A stretch of 64,000 bases of DNA from Methylocella sp. (GCA_037200525.1 JBBCGG010000001.1:1282501-1346500), one strand, 5' to 3'. Counted from the stretch's first letter, positions 41,756-52,417 are shown. Numbers and translations: made by a program. Notes: generated by a model not told the origin, from the sequence alone.

Positions 41756-42784
41756 TCAGGCGCTGACGACAGGATCTCCGAAGCGCGTCTTGATCGCGGC
41801 GACCGCGCCTTTTCGTTGGCATTCCATGAAGCCGATGCTCTCGCACGCGCCGTGGAGACGGATGCGCGGCAAACTGGTGTTATGTCTGAGGTGATCTGGA
41901 AACAATCCGCCAAACCTGGTCGTCGTCGCCGTGCGAAAGCCCAGCTCTCGGCAAAGGGCAAATTCCCTTTCGCCGCAGCTCTTCGAGTCGCCGTAAGGAT
42001 AAGCGAAATGACGTACAGCCTTGCCGGTAAGGCGCTCGAGATAGGCGGCGTTCGCGAAAATTTCGTCGCGCGCCTGATCAAGACTCAATTGCGCGAGATT
42101 CGGGTGGCTATCCGTATGCCCGCCAATTTCGACAAGAGGATCGTCGGAAAGCTCCCGTAATTCAATGTTATTCAGGGCGTCTTCGTCCAATACCTGCTCG
42201 GCGCTAATATTCTTTTGACGAGAGAGATGAACAATCTCTTCGGCGTCCATTTCTTTGTTGTCAATATAGTTGCAAATGGCCTGGAACGTCTTAAGTTTCT
42301 GCTTGGGCGTTGATGTTGTAAAGAGTCTACCGCCTACAGTAAGGGTAGCTTGATCGTGGCGTTTGATGATTTCTCTCAAGGATCTCCACCAATTGACTAT
42401 ACGCCGCTCCAGAAACGCGGTAGTTATATACACGGCGAATGGCTTATTATATTTTTTGAATAAGGGCAGCGCCACAGTCAAATTATCTCGATAGCCATCG
42501 TCAAACGTAAAGCAGACGAAGTTTCTTGTATTTCTTGTCGCAAGCCGCTCAAGCGCCTCGTCCATAGAAATTATATCCACGCCGTTCGCAATATAGTATG
42601 TAATAATTAGGTTGAGAAAATCGATACTTATTTGAAGATTAGGGTCAATGAGGTTATTTTTATCGCGCACCACGCTGTGCCCCATAATAATAGCGCCCAT
42701 TCCCCCATATCTGCGGCCGATTAGTTCGTCGGCGCGTGTTTTGTGAACGACGTCTGAAACTCCTCTTAGGAAAGAGTAGTTCAT
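41756..42784 (-). CDS. Polysaccharide deacetylase family protein (NodB-like)
   Basis: A 342-residue protein from ATG 42784, which has CGGAG upstream; the frame extends ten codons further. FTFDDGYRDN near residue 92 gives the catalytic and metal Asp pair. GGHTDSHPNLAQLS near 227 gives the His-xxx-His metal ligands. FAYPYGDSKS near 270 is motif 3. These are carbohydrate esterase 4 motifs, used to remove N- or O-acetyl groups from glycans. A helical insert lies at about 150-220. It is divergent from the glycosyltransferase at 43012, with a shared 227-bp AT-rich control region. Confidence 0.85.
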   Translation of the reverse strand: MNYSFLRGVSDVVHKTRADELIGRRYGGMGAIIMGHSVVRDKNNLIDPNLQISIDFLNLIITYYIANGVDIISMDEALERLATRNTRNFVCFTFDDGYRDNLTVALPLFKKYNKPFAVYITTAFLERRIVNWWRSLREIIKRHDQATLTVGGRLFTTSTPKQKLKTFQAICNYIDNKEMDAEEIVHLSRQKNISAEQVLDEDALNNIELRELSDDPLVEIGGHTDSHPNLAQLSLDQARDEIFANAAYLERLTGKAVRHFAYPYGDSKSCGEREFALCRELGFRTATTTRFGGLFPDHLRHNTSLPRIRLHGACESIGFMECQRKGAVAAIKTRFGDPVVSA

Positions 42785-43011
42785 GCGATTTCTCCGCACT
42801 CGTCTTCTGACCAAAACCGCTGCCGCTCAGACATGCTGCGGCCCACGCGATATTCGTAATCGCTTCGATCTGCTTCTCTTCAACCGCGCTGTCGTGAAAG
42901 AATATCACGCTTCGTGGTTGGCAGTTCAAGTAAATTCGGGCGCGCGGGAGGCGATTGCAGACTCGTCAAGTATTTAACTAATAAATTTTGCTATTTTGTG
43001 AGGATTTACTC

Positions 43012-44202
43012 ATGAAAGTAATTTTCATTTGTGATTTCTTCTTGTCATCGGGCGGCGCTGCGAAGATCGGCTTGGATCTTGTGCAGATGCTCACGGCGCA
43101 GAACATCCCGGTTAAAGTTTTCGTCGGAGAACCCTGCGATGGCTTTTCAACCATTCCGGTTATTTCGCTGGGGCAAAAAAGACTTCTTCACGCCGATCCC
43201 AAGACACGCATTTTCCGTGGGTTGTTTAATGCCACGGCGCATGCTGAGCTGGTCAAACTCATCGATAACGATGACACGCCCGACACGATCTACATCGTCA
43301 ATTCCTGGTTTCAAATCCTTTCCCCTTCAATTTTTGCGGCGCTGAACCGGGTCGCAAAACGCGTTCTGGTTTACGCCCATGACTTTTTTATCGCCTGCCC
43401 GAATGGCGGCTATTTCGATTTCACGCGCGAAGAATCATGCAACCGCGTCCCGCTTTCGATGTCATGTCTCGCTACCCAATGCGACAAACGGAACTACTGG
43501 CAAAAGATCTGGCGATCGGGCGTGTCGGCGATGCGGCGATTGACCTGGAACATCGAGCGCAACGGTTCAAGGGTCGTCGCCGTTCACGAGGGCATGGTCG
43601 AGTACCTAAACAGGGCTGGGATCCCTGAGAAATCCATCAGCGTCGTCCATAATCCATCCACGCCCTTCACGGCGCTCCCGGTTAAGGCCGAATGTAATCG
43701 TGAGATTCTCTATGTCGGAACGCTAACGGAGCAAAAAGGCTTTGACGTGCTGATCGAGGCTCTGCGCGAGCGGCCATGGACCGCGAATATCTTCGGCGAG
43801 GGCGACATACGTTTTGCGCCGGCCCCGCATCTGATCGCGCATGGTTTCCAATCCCATGACGTAATTGCGCAGGCCGCGGCGCGATCGCGCCTGCTGATCA
43901 TGCCTTCAAGAGTGCGCGAGACCTTCGGGCTGGCGGCTTTGGAGGCGCTGGGCTCCGGCATTCCCGTCATCATGAGCAAGCAAGCTTTAATCGCCACGGA
44001 CATCAAAACTCATCAATGCGGGCTAGTCTTGCCGGCGGTGGATAAGAGCTGCATTCTCAAAGCTCTCGATGAATTGTTTGCCGACGATGGCCGCACTGCG
44101 GAATTCAGCCGCCGGGCGGCCGGCGCGCACGCTTCGATTTCCCCATCATATCAGGACTGGATGAAGCAGATTTTGCTCGTCTGCCAATCGACGCTGAAAT
44201 GA
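43012..44202 (+). CDS. Glycosyltransferase (GT4-type, GT-B fold)
   Basis: A 396-residue protein from ATG 43012 (GAGGA 10 bases upstream). The N-terminus SSGGAAKIGLDLVQML is the acceptor-side GT-B motif. The donor-side half includes ILYVGTLTEQKGFDVLIEAL near residue 232 and MPSRVRETFGLAALEALGSG near 297, with the E-x7-E motif of GT4 enzymes. Paired with the divergent deacetylase it suggests a small glycan-modification locus separate from the one at 1-20 kb. Donor and acceptor are unknown. Confidence 0.85.
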   Translation: MKVIFICDFFLSSGGAAKIGLDLVQMLTAQNIPVKVFVGEPCDGFSTIPVISLGQKRLLHADPKTRIFRGLFNATAHAELVKLIDNDDTPDTIYIVNSWFQILSPSIFAALNRVAKRVLVYAHDFFIACPNGGYFDFTREESCNRVPLSMSCLATQCDKRNYWQKIWRSGVSAMRRLTWNIERNGSRVVAVHEGMVEYLNRAGIPEKSISVVHNPSTPFTALPVKAECNREILYVGTLTEQKGFDVLIEALRERPWTANIFGEGDIRFAPAPHLIAHGFQSHDVIAQAAARSRLLIMPSRVRETFGLAALEALGSGIPVIMSKQALIATDIKTHQCGLVLPAVDKSCILKALDELFADDGRTAEFSRRAAGAHASISPSYQDWMKQILLVCQSTLK

Positions 44203-44238
44203 ATTTTGATTCACAGAGGCGGGCGCTCATATCCGGCG

Positions 44239-45612
44239 CTATTTGACGAAAGCGTCAAGCACCAGCTTGCCGTTCAAAGCGATGATCGCCACAGCGATGA
44301 TCGCGGCGATGGCGGTTGTCGCAAGCGGAGCCGTCAGGCTCCCCATTCGCTTGCGCGACGCGGTGAACCAGACCAAGGGCGTGACGGCGAAGGGCAGGGT
44401 GAGGCTCAAGACAACCTGACTCAGAATGAGAAGATTGTTCGTCGAGCTTTCGCCGCCGATATAAATCGCGGCGATCGCAGGAACGATGGCGATTGACCGC
44501 GTGAGCAGCCGCCGCGCGATCGGATTGAGCTTTATCTTGATGAAGCCTTCCATGATGATCTGGCCCGCGAGGGTCGCGGTCAGAGTCGAATTCAGGCCGC
44601 AAGCGATCAGAGCAATGGCGAAAAGCTTGGCGGCGAGGGCGCTCCCGAGAAGCGGCGCGATCAGCCGATAGGCGTCCGGCAATTCGGCGACCTCGGTATG
44701 CCCGTGGGCGTGAAACGCGGCTGCGGCGAGAACGAGAATAGAGCCATTGATGACGAGCGCGAAGGCGAGAGCGATGGTCGAATCGAGAATTGCAAACCGG
44801 ATCGCGCTGGCCTTGTCAGACTGGCGCGGACCGACGGCGCGCGTCAGCACGATGCCTGAATGGAGATAAAGATTGTGCGGCATCACCGTCGCGCCGAGAA
44901 TGCCGAGCCCGATGTAAAGCATCTGTGAATCGGTGAACAACGCCCGCGTCGGCAACAGACCGCGCGCCACTTCCGCCATATCCGGCCGCGCAAGGATAAG
45001 TTCGATCGCGAAACAGGATGCGATCACGATCAGCAGCGAAACGACGAAAGCCTCAAGCTTGCGAAAGCCAAATCGCATGAAGGCGAGGACGAGCAAAGCG
45101 TCGAAAGCCGTAACGATCACGTCAATGCCGAGCGGCAGGCCTGTGAGCAGTTCAAGGCCGATTGCGGTTCCGATCACTTCCGCGAGATCGGTTGCGATGA
45201 TCGCCGTCTCCATGATCAGCCAGAAGACGATGCTGACCGGCTTCGGAAACGCGTCGCGGCAGATTTGAGCGAGGTCGCGGCCAGTGGCGAAAGCGAGCCT
45301 TGCCGAAAGCGCCTGCAGGACGATGGCCATCAGGCTCGACACAACCGCGACGAACAGCAGCGCCGTCCCAAAACGCGAGCCGCCGGCAAGGGCAGTCGCC
45401 CAGTTGCCGGGGTCCATATATCCCGTGGCGACGAGATAGCCTGGACCGGCGAAAGCCAGAAAGCGCCGAATCGACGAGCCGGTGCGAGGGACGTTGACGC
45501 TGCCAAACGTCGCCCCGAGCGACTTCGGGGCTCCCTCGTAGAGCGGGCTTCGCAGAACGGCGGCCTGGCTGTCGGCGCTGGTGAGCTCGGACAGCGGAGG
45601 CAGCTGTTGCAT
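44239..45612 (-). CDS. mntH: Nramp-family manganese/divalent metal transporter
   Basis: A 457-residue protein from ATG 45612 (AGGAG upstream). [13 protein letters not shown] near residue 66 holds the metal-binding Asp and Asn of helix 1, and [10 protein letters not shown] near 235 is the helix 6 motif. About eleven membrane helices are seen. It imports Mn2+ with protons. A palindrome at 45639-45654 sits 27 bp upstream, and the MntR-like gene is divergent, so metal repression is likely. Confidence 0.92.
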   Translation of the reverse strand: MQQLPPLSELTSADSQAAVLRSPLYEGAPKSLGATFGSVNVPRTGSSIRRFLAFAGPGYLVATGYMDPGNWATALAGGSRFGTALLFVAVVSSLMAIVLQALSARLAFATGRDLAQICRDAFPKPVSIVFWLIMETAIIATDLAEVIGTAIGLELLTGLPLGIDVIVTAFDALLVLAFMRFGFRKLEAFVVSLLIVIASCFAIELILARPDMAEVARGLLPTRALFTDSQMLYIGLGILGATVMPHNLYLHSGIVLTRAVGPRQSDKASAIRFAILDSTIALAFALVINGSILVLAAAAFHAHGHTEVAELPDAYRLIAPLLGSALAAKLFAIALIACGLNSTLTATLAGQIIMEGFIKIKLNPIARRLLTRSIAIVPAIAAIYIGGESSTNNLLILSQVVLSLTLPFAVTPLVWFTASRKRMGSLTAPLATTAIAAIIAVAIIALNGKLVLDAFVK

Positions 45613-45638
45613 TAAATTCTCCTTCACTGACCGTAAGA

Positions 45639-45654
45639 TGTAGCCTATGCTACA
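45639..45654. promoter_or_regulatory. Candidate MntR operator
   Basis: TGTAGC-CTAT-GCTACA is a perfect 6-bp inverted repeat between mntH and the divergent mntR-like gene, 27 bp ahead of the mntH start. It resembles manganese-regulator boxes in symmetry and in its TAGC/GCTA core. Confidence 0.65.
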
Positions 45655-45812
45655 AAATAGTCAAAGGGAAAGAAATTGGCCTCGCTGGTGCTTTTTGCGC
45701 ATATGAATCGCGCAAAAAAGCGCAGATTCTTTTGGATCGATTCGTTAAAGCAGATAGATCGCTACGGGATGCGGGCGAGGACTGTTATGGACTTTCCCCT
45801 AGGGAAAACCGG

Positions 45813-46280
45813 ATGAGCGCGAAAGAGGCGAAGCCAGATTCGACCAGTCCCGCCGGGCTGCCGGCAGAGGCCGATCAAGCGTTGCGCTTCGAGAAAGCGC
45901 GCTCGGCGCAGGCCTCCGCGATTCTTGAAGATTACGTCGAATTGATCGACGACCTTCTAATGAGCGACGGCGAGGCGCGTCCCACCGACATAGCGCGCCG
46001 GCTCGGGGTCTCGCATGCGACCGCGATCAAAAGCATCGCCCGCTTGAAGCGGGAGGGGCTCGCCACGTCAAAACTCTATCGCGGCGTCTTCCTTACCTCG
46101 GAGGGACACGGACTTGCCGCCCGCGTGCGCGCCCGACATCGGTTGGTGGTTGATTTGCTGGTTGCGGTCGGCGTGCCGGAGCGTTGCGCGGAACTCGACG
46201 CCGAAGGGATCGAGCATCATGTATCAGACGTTGCGCTGGCGGCTTTTTCCCGTTTTCTGAAACGCTCAGGCAGGGCGTAA
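45813..46280 (+). CDS. mntR: MntR-like metal-dependent regulator (DtxR family)
   Basis: A 155-residue protein from ATG 45813. The winged HTH spans about residues 38-95 (LIDDLLMSDGEARPTDIARRLGVSH, read in two parts, then KSIARLKREGL). The dimerisation and metal part follows with HRLVVDLLVAVGVP and EGIEHHVSD, which has the paired His typical of DtxR/MntR proteins. It should repress mntH when manganese is enough. There is no SH3-like third domain, as in MntR rather than DtxR. Confidence 0.88.
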   Translation: MSAKEAKPDSTSPAGLPAEADQALRFEKARSAQASAILEDYVELIDDLLMSDGEARPTDIARRLGVSHATAIKSIARLKREGLATSKLYRGVFLTSEGHGLAARVRARHRLVVDLLVAVGVPERCAELDAEGIEHHVSDVALAAFSRFLKRSGRA

Positions 46281-46668
46281 GGCGACTTTTGAGTCGGCCC
46301 CCATTGCGGTTTACGCGTCGTTAACCATCTGCTGTATGAAATACGAATCACGCATTCTAGACCGAGCCCGATCAGCTTATGCTAGCTTGCCGCTTTGCCG
46401 GCAGAAATCTGACTTGGGGCGGCCTTAAAGTTTGTGCCTTTTGAGACACAGCGGGAAACAACTTAGCTTCAACTTGTCAGTTCAAGAAGAAGTTGACTTT
46501 AAAGTCCCAAACGACTCGGTAAGTGTAACTCAAAATAGAAGTCATCAGCGTCGCTTCAATTGGTCGGTCGCAGTGCGTGATAGAGGGTTTCAGCTCTTGA
46601 TCGATGCGTTGCGTCATGGTCGCGTCGACGGCGCTCCCCCTCCTCGCTAACAGGTCCGAAAGCGGTCA
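46281..46668. other. 388-bp region ahead of ilvD, no gene recognised
   Basis: No supported coding sequence is present. A 72-codon open frame (46432-46650) has no family resemblance and no ribosome site. The region must contain the ilvD promoter. I looked for a leader peptide rich in Ile, Leu or Val followed by an attenuator and did not see one. Confidence 0.4.
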
Positions 46669-48399
46669 ATGAACGCTCGCGTATTCGACAAAAGCAAACT
46701 CCCCAGCCGGCATGTGACGGAAGGCGCATCACGCGCGCCGCATCGCTCCTATCTTTACGCCATGGGGCTGACGCGCGAGCAGATTCACCAGCCCTTGGTC
46801 GGAGTCGCGTCCTGCTGGAACGAGGCGGCGCCTTGTAACATTTCTTTGATGCGGCAGGCGCAGGCTGTGAAGAAGGGCGTTGTTTCGGCCGGCGGCACGC
46901 CGCGCGAGTTCTGCACCATCACGGTGACCGATGGAATCGCCATGGGGCATGAGGGCATGAAATCTTCGCTGGTTTCACGAGATGTGATCGCCGATTCGGT
47001 CGAGCTCACCATGCGCGGCCATTGCTATGACGCGCTCGTCGGATTGGCTGGCTGCGATAAATCGCTGCCCGGAATGATGATGGCGATGCTGCGGCTCAAC
47101 GTCCCCTCCATCTTCATCTATGGCGGTTCGATCCTGCCCGGAACGTTCCGCGGCCGGCAAGTGACCGTGCAGGATCTGTTCGAGGCCGTCGGCAAATATT
47201 CCGTCGGCGAAATGTCGGCCGAGGACCTCGACGAACTCGAGACGGTGGCGTGTCCTTCAGCGGGCGCGTGCGGAGCGCAATTCACCGCCAATACAATGGC
47301 GACGGTTTCCGAGGCGATCGGGCTGGCGTTGCCCTACTCCGCTGGCGCGCCTGCTCCTTATGAAATCCGCGATCGCTTTTGCATGACGGCGGGCGAGGTC
47401 GTGATGGATCTCATCGCGCGCAATTTGCGTCCGCGCGATATAGTCACCCTCAAGGCGCTGGAGAATGCCGCGACCGTCGTCGCCGCGTCCGGCGGTTCGA
47501 CGAACGCCGCTTTGCATTTGCCGGCGATCGCCAATGAATGCGGGATCAAGTTTGATCTCTTCGACGTCGCCGAAATTTTCAAGCGCACGCCTTACATCGC
47601 GGATCTGAAGCCCGGCGGGAAATATGTCGCGAAGGACATGTTCGAGGCGGGCGGCATTCCTTTGCTGATGAAGACGCTGCTCGACCACGGTTTCCTCCAC
47701 GGCGATTGCATGACCGTCACTGGCCGCACAATTGCCGAGAACATGGAGAAAGTGGCGTGGAATCCGGATCAGGATGTTGTCTGGCCGGCTAACAAGCCGA
47801 TTACCGCGACGGGCGGCGTCGTTGGACTGCGCGGCAGCCTTGCGCCTGAAGGCGCGATCGTGAAGGTCGCCGGAATGCACCAGGACCAATTGACCTTCAA
47901 GGGTCCCGCGCTCTGCTTCGATAGCGAGGAAGAATGTTTCGAGGCTGTGTCGAAGCGCCGGTACGAGGAAGGCTGCGTATTCGTCATCCGCTATGAAGGT
48001 CCGCGCGGGGGACCCGGCATGCGCGAAATGCTTTCGACCACAGCCGCTCTCTACGGCCAAGGCATGGGGGCCAAGGTTGCGCTGGTGACGGACGGACGGT
48101 TTTCTGGCGCGACGCGCGGCTTTTGCATCGGCCATGTCGGACCCGAAGCTGCGTTGGGCGGACCGATCGCGCTCGTGCAAAACGGGGACTTGATTGAGAT
48201 CGATGCGGTCAAAGGAACAATTGATCTCCATGTGGGTCATGAAGAATTAGCCGAACGTAAATTAAAATGGCGGCCGCGATTGATCGATTTCGGCTCTGGC
48301 GCGTTATGGAAATATGCGCAGTTGGTTGGCCCCGCCGTGAGCGGAGCAGTAACGCATCCCGGTGCTTCGAAAGAAATCCATGTCTACGCTGACGTCTAG
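46669..48399 (+). CDS. ilvD: Dihydroxy-acid dehydratase
   Basis: A 576-residue protein of the IlvD/Edd family. Cysteines for the iron-sulfur cluster are seen in [10 protein letters not shown] (about residue 50), [11 protein letters not shown] (about 125) and [16 protein letters not shown] (about 197). [20 protein letters not shown] near 473 is signature 2. It makes the 2-oxo acids that precede valine, leucine and isoleucine. The exoR-like gene overlaps its 3' end by 20 bp. Confidence 0.95.
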   Translation: MNARVFDKSKLPSRHVTEGASRAPHRSYLYAMGLTREQIHQPLVGVASCWNEAAPCNISLMRQAQAVKKGVVSAGGTPREFCTITVTDGIAMGHEGMKSSLVSRDVIADSVELTMRGHCYDALVGLAGCDKSLPGMMMAMLRLNVPSIFIYGGSILPGTFRGRQVTVQDLFEAVGKYSVGEMSAEDLDELETVACPSAGACGAQFTANTMATVSEAIGLALPYSAGAPAPYEIRDRFCMTAGEVVMDLIARNLRPRDIVTLKALENAATVVAASGGSTNAALHLPAIANECGIKFDLFDVAEIFKRTPYIADLKPGGKYVAKDMFEAGGIPLLMKTLLDHGFLHGDCMTVTGRTIAENMEKVAWNPDQDVVWPANKPITATGGVVGLRGSLAPEGAIVKVAGMHQDQLTFKGPALCFDSEEECFEAVSKRRYEEGCVFVIRYEGPRGGPGMREMLSTTAALYGQGMGAKVALVTDGRFSGATRGFCIGHVGPEAALGGPIALVQNGDLIEIDAVKGTIDLHVGHEELAERKLKWRPRLIDFGSGALWKYAQLVGPAVSGAVTHPGASKEIHVYADV

Positions 48400-49219
48400 C
48401 CGTATCGCACTCATAGCCGTTTTGGGGCTCGCCGTCGCTCTGACGGCGACGCAGATTCGCGCGCTCGAAGGGGCCGCCGGGACTCCTGTCGAAAAGCCGG
48501 CCGCGCCGATGTACGAGACTCCGCGCGCCGCGTTGCGGGCCGGGATTGAAAATTTTCGCGCTGGGGCTTCCGCTTCCGCAATCGCCGCTTTGAAATATGC
48601 GGCGGCGGGCGGCGAATCTTTGGCGCAATGGAAGCTTGCGCAGATTTACGCCAATGGCGACGGCGTTCCGCACGACGACATCAAAGCCTATGATTATTTT
48701 TCGCAGATCATCTCAGGCTATGACGAAGATAATCCGAATTGGCGCGACAAGGCGGTGGTGTCGAGCGCCTTTGTCGCTGTTGGCGTTTATAGTTTGAGCG
48801 GGATAGCGGATTCGAAGGTGCTTCCCGATCCGGCGCGGGCGATGCAGATGTTCCAATACGCGGCCACGAATTTTGGCGATGCGAGCGCGCAATACAACCT
48901 GGCGCGCATGTATCTCGATGGGGCTGGCGGCGGCAAAGACGCCCGTCAAGCTTTGCGATGGTTGTATCTCGCCGCCGAGAAAGGCCATGTCCAGGCGCAG
49001 GCCATGCTCGGCAAGGTATTATTCAGCGGGCCGGACGGCATGCGCCCTCAGCGAGCGCGGGCGCTTATGTGGCTGACCCTCGCGCGTGAAGCGGCGATCG
49101 ACTCCAAAAAAGATAAATGGATCATCGACCTCTATGACAACGCAATGTCCGCCGCCAATGATAGCGAGCGGCAAGTTGCGCTTTCCTATCTCGAAGACCA
49201 TTTGAAACGGCGGAACTGA
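48380..49219 (+). CDS. exoR: ExoR-like Sel1-repeat periplasmic regulator
   Basis: A 279-residue protein from ATG 48380, overlapping ilvD by 20 bp. Residues 1-29 are a signal peptide. Sel1/TPR-like repeats follow: [20 protein letters not shown], then [17 protein letters not shown] and [20 protein letters not shown]. The order and the [18 protein letters not shown] segment match ExoR of rhizobia. ExoR binds the sensor ExoS in the periplasm and represses exopolysaccharide synthesis. The sensor pair ExoS/ChvI is not in the window. This provides a plausible regulator for glycan genes at 1-20 kb, but that link is inference. Confidence 0.8.
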   Translation: MSTLTSSRIALIAVLGLAVALTATQIRALEGAAGTPVEKPAAPMYETPRAALRAGIENFRAGASASAIAALKYAAAGGESLAQWKLAQIYANGDGVPHDDIKAYDYFSQIISGYDEDNPNWRDKAVVSSAFVAVGVYSLSGIADSKVLPDPARAMQMFQYAATNFGDASAQYNLARMYLDGAGGGKDARQALRWLYLAAEKGHVQAQAMLGKVLFSGPDGMRPQRARALMWLTLAREAAIDSKKDKWIIDLYDNAMSAANDSERQVALSYLEDHLKRRN

Positions 49220-49330
49220 TCGCCGCGATCTGAGGCGTCTTCAGCAGACAGCTGGCTGCGGCTGTTTCGTTGAAAGCGTGATCATCCAACTTTAAATGGT
49301 CACGCTTGCGGCTACGGGGTTTAGACGTCC

Positions 49331-49693
49331 ATGCTTGCGGGGCAGCTTGCGCTGATCGCAGCGTCGTTTTTTTCGGGCGCGGCGGTCTATATCAATGTCG
49401 CAGAGCAGCCGGCAAGGCTCGCCATGGATGATTGCGCGATGCTTGAGCATTGGAAGCTTGCTTACAAACGCGGCTTTGCGATGCAGGCCTCTCTTGCACT
49501 CATCGGCTTTCTGTTCGGTCTGATTGCGGCTTATGCGTTGACAGATTGGCGGTGGCTGATCGGCGCTTTTCTGCTTCTCTGCAATTGGCCTTTCACTTTG
49601 CTCGCCATCATGCCGACCAATCATCTGTTGGGCGCGAGGAGCGCGCTTGGCGTCGCCGCGACCTTCGCATTTTTATGGGCTTCGTTGCGATAG
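49331..49693 (+). CDS. DUF1772 small membrane protein
   Basis: A 120-residue protein with four hydrophobic segments. The conserved points of DUF1772 are visible: FFSGAAVYINVAEQPAR near residue 13, WKLAYKRGFAMQASLAL near 42 and LAIMPTNHLLG near 93. Some relatives are called anthrone-oxygenase-like, but function in bacteria is unclear. Confidence 0.75.
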   Translation: MLAGQLALIAASFFSGAAVYINVAEQPARLAMDDCAMLEHWKLAYKRGFAMQASLALIGFLFGLIAAYALTDWRWLIGAFLLLCNWPFTLLAIMPTNHLLGARSALGVAATFAFLWASLR

Positions 49694-49909
49694 ATATGAG
49701 ACGAAGTTAATAATCAGACGAAATAGAGAACATAACGGCGACGAATCAAGGGCGCTTCAAAGTTAGCTGGTTGTTAACGCAAGCACTGGGGCCTTCCCCT
49801 GCAATAAAGCATAGAATCCGCCGTAGAGGTTATATTTGAGCTTCGCGCCTAACTTGCGATTTAACCTTTTTGCGTCATTTTGAGACTAGGCTTCTATCGG
49901 GGACAGGGC

Positions 49910-50734
49910 ATGGGACGCGGGCGGATCAGGGTTGGCGTTGGCGGCTGGAGTTTTGCCCCCTGGCGCGATAATTTTTATCCACGCGGCTTGACCCAAGCGA
50001 GAGAGCTCGGGTTCGCGAGTCGAAAGCTGACTGCGATCGAGATAAACGCGACATTTTATCGCACACAGACATCTGCGAGCTTTCGCCGCTGGGCCGACGA
50101 GACGCCCGACGATTTCGTCTTTGCGATCAAAGCGCATCGGCTGACGACGCATCGCAATCGGCTGGCGGAAGCTGGACCCGCAATCGAACATTTTGTCGGC
50201 AGCGGCTTGACGGAGCTGGGGCCAAAACTCGGGCCTTTGGTTTGGCAATTCGCTCCGACGAAGCGTTTCGAAGCTGAGGATTTCGAAGGGTTTCTCGCGC
50301 AACTCCCGAAAGAAGAGGGCGGCTGCACGCTGAGGCATGTGCTCGAAGTCCGACACGAGAGTTTTTGCGACGAAAAATTTGTCGCCTTGGCGCGCAGCTA
50401 CAATTGCGCGATCTGCCTCGCCGATTCCGCCAAATATCCGCTGATCGCCGATATAAGCGCGGATTTCGTCTATGTCCGGCTGCAAAAAAGTTCAGCCTTG
50501 CATGAGACCGGCTATGCGCCGGACGCCATCGAAACTTGGCTCCAGCGCGCCAAATGTTGGGCGTCGGGCGGGGAACCCGACGATCTGCCCTATCTCGCCA
50601 AGGAGCGCGCGCCCAAAGGGCAGGGGCGCGACAGCTTCATCTTTTTCATTGCAGGCGCGAAAGAGACAAATCCCGCCGCTGCCTGCGCGCTGATCGAGCG
50701 GCTACAGCATAATGCCGAAAAGGCCTCGACTTAG
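49910..50734 (+). CDS. DUF72 (YecE-like) protein
   Basis: A 274-residue protein from ATG 49910 (GGGGACAGGG upstream). RVGVGGWSFAPWRDNFYP near residue 6, EINATFYRTQTSASFRRWAD near 45 and FVFAIKAHRLTTH near 70 are DUF72 motifs on a TIM-barrel. Function is unknown. The last base of its TAG stop is the first base of the IS5-family element. Without the IS the stop would still be TAG, so the insertion left the protein unchanged. Confidence 0.85.
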   Translation: MGRGRIRVGVGGWSFAPWRDNFYPRGLTQARELGFASRKLTAIEINATFYRTQTSASFRRWADETPDDFVFAIKAHRLTTHRNRLAEAGPAIEHFVGSGLTELGPKLGPLVWQFAPTKRFEAEDFEGFLAQLPKEEGGCTLRHVLEVRHESFCDEKFVALARSYNCAICLADSAKYPLIADISADFVYVRLQKSSALHETGYAPDAIETWLQRAKCWASGGEPDDLPYLAKERAPKGQGRDSFIFFIAGAKETNPAAACALIERLQHNAEKAST

Positions 50735-51571
50735 GGCCCAGACCCATAAAATGGTTGGCGTGACAGGCGGATTGTGATTCACAGCTTCCGAAAGGAAGCG
50801 ACTATGAATCGGGATCAATTCTGGCTGACGGACGCGCAGTTCGCGAAGATCGCGCCGCATCTTCCCACGGACACGCGCGGCAAGGCGGGCGTCGATGATC
50901 GCCGGGTGGTCAGCGGGATCATTCATGTGCTGAAATCTGGCGGACGCTGGATTGACGCGCCGCTGGAGTACGGGCCAAAGAAGACTCTCTACAATCGCTA
51001 CGTTCGCTGGGCTGCTAAGGGCGTTTGGATCGATCTGTTCCACGCGCTTGCGCAAGCAGGCGGGCCGCCGGCGCAGGTCCTCATCGACTCCTCGGCGGTC
51101 AAGGCGCATCGCTCGGCCAGTGGCGGCAAAGGGGGGAGAAGAATCAGGCCATCGGCCGTTCGCGCGGCGGGCGCACAACCAAAATCCACGCATTGACCGA
51201 TGCGGACTGCCGCCCGCTGTCTTTCATGCTCACCGGCGGCCAAATCGCCGATTGCTCGGCGGGCGCGGAGCTTATCGCGCGACTTCCTCCTTGCGAAATC
51301 CTCCATGGCGACAAGGGCTACGACGCAAATGCGATCCGTCGGCAGGTCGAGGAGCGCGGAGCTATGCCGAATATCCCGCCCAAGGCCAATCGCAGGTGGA
51401 AGAACTGCTTCTCGCCCTTCCTCTATCGAAACCGCAACGCCATCGAACGCATGTTCTGCCGCCTGAAAGACTTCAGGCGCGTGGCTACCCGCTACGACCG
51501 AAACGCATTAAACTTCCTCGCGACAGTCTGCATCGCCGCTACCGTTTGCTACTGGTTGTGAGTCTGGACCC
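50734..51571 (+). mobile_element. IS5-family (IS427-group-like) insertion sequence, copy B
   Basis: An 838-bp element, the same as copy A except for two silent bases. It is flanked by TA at 50732-50733 and 51572-51573. It sits precisely between the stop codons of the convergent DUF72 and xth genes, and its terminal G and C complete both stops. Confidence 0.92.
50804..51561 (+). CDS. IS5-family transposase, two frames joined by -1 frameshift, copy B
   Basis: This encodes the same protein as copy A at 24154-24911. Frame one runs 50804-51196, then a -1 step at AAAGGGGGG (51128-51136) leads into the frame ending at 51561. The catalytic Asp, Asp and Glu are present. Confidence 0.88.
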
Positions 51572-52347
51572 TAGCTCAGCTCGATCCGGACCGGCACGTG
51601 ATCTGAGGGTTTGTCCTCGGCGCGCGTGTCCTTGTCGATCGTCACTTTGACGAGCCGGTCGGCGGCCTGCGGCGACAGCAGCAGATGATCGATGCAAATG
51701 CCCTTGTTGCGCTGCCAGGCGCCCGCCTGATAATCCCAAAATGTGTAAAGCCCCGCCTCGTCGGTGGTGGCGCGAAGCGCATCCGTCAGGCCAAGATGCA
51801 GCAAAGTTTGAAACCGCGCGCGGGTTTCCGGCAAAAACAGCGCATCGCCCACCCAGGCCGCCGGGTCGGCGCAATCGCGCGGCGCCGGGATCACATTATA
51901 GTCCCCCGCCAGAACCAGCGGCTCCTCCAGCGTTAGGAGGTAGGTCGCGTGGGAGATGAGGCGATCCATCCAGGCGAGCTTATAGGCATATTTGTCTGTG
52001 TTCGGCGGGTTGCCGTTGGGCAGATAGATCGAGGCGACGCGGACGACTCCCGCGTCAAGGGGAACGATCGCCTCAATGTAGCGCGCGTGTTCGTCGGACG
52101 GATCGCCCGGAAGGCCGCGCGTGACTTCAATCGGCGCTTTGGAGAGGATCGCGACTCCGTTGAAACCTTTTTGACCATGCACGGCGACATTATAGCCAAG
52201 CGCCTCGACCTCCTGCCGCGGGAACGCCTCATCGACGCACTTCAGTTCCTGCAGACAAAGAACGTCAGGCGCAACGTCGCGCAAATAGCGTTGCAGGTGC
52301 TCCGTTCTTTGCCGCACCGAATTAACGTTCCAAGTGGCGATTTCCAC
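51571..52347 (-). CDS. xth: Exodeoxyribonuclease III
   Basis: A 258-residue EEP-fold nuclease. ATWNVNSVRQR at residues 4-14, LCLQELKC near 31 (metal Glu), GDYNVIPAPRDCADP near 147 (Asp and Asn) and SDHVPVRIEL at the end (Asp-His) are the conserved active-site blocks. It repairs abasic sites and trims 3' ends. Its stop codon is completed by the last base of the IS5-family copy. The original stop would have been TAA. Confidence 0.93.
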   Translation of the reverse strand: MEIATWNVNSVRQRTEHLQRYLRDVAPDVLCLQELKCVDEAFPRQEVEALGYNVAVHGQKGFNGVAILSKAPIEVTRGLPGDPSDEHARYIEAIVPLDAGVVRVASIYLPNGNPPNTDKYAYKLAWMDRLISHATYLLTLEEPLVLAGDYNVIPAPRDCADPAAWVGDALFLPETRARFQTLLHLGLTDALRATTDEAGLYTFWDYQAGAWQRNKGICIDHLLLSPQAADRLVKVTIDKDTRAEDKPSDHVPVRIELS

Positions 52348-52417
52348 GGAAATTCCTTTTTGCGCCGGTTGTGGGCGGGACTTTAATCTTTGATACGCCA
52401 GCTTCTTAGGATGAAGA

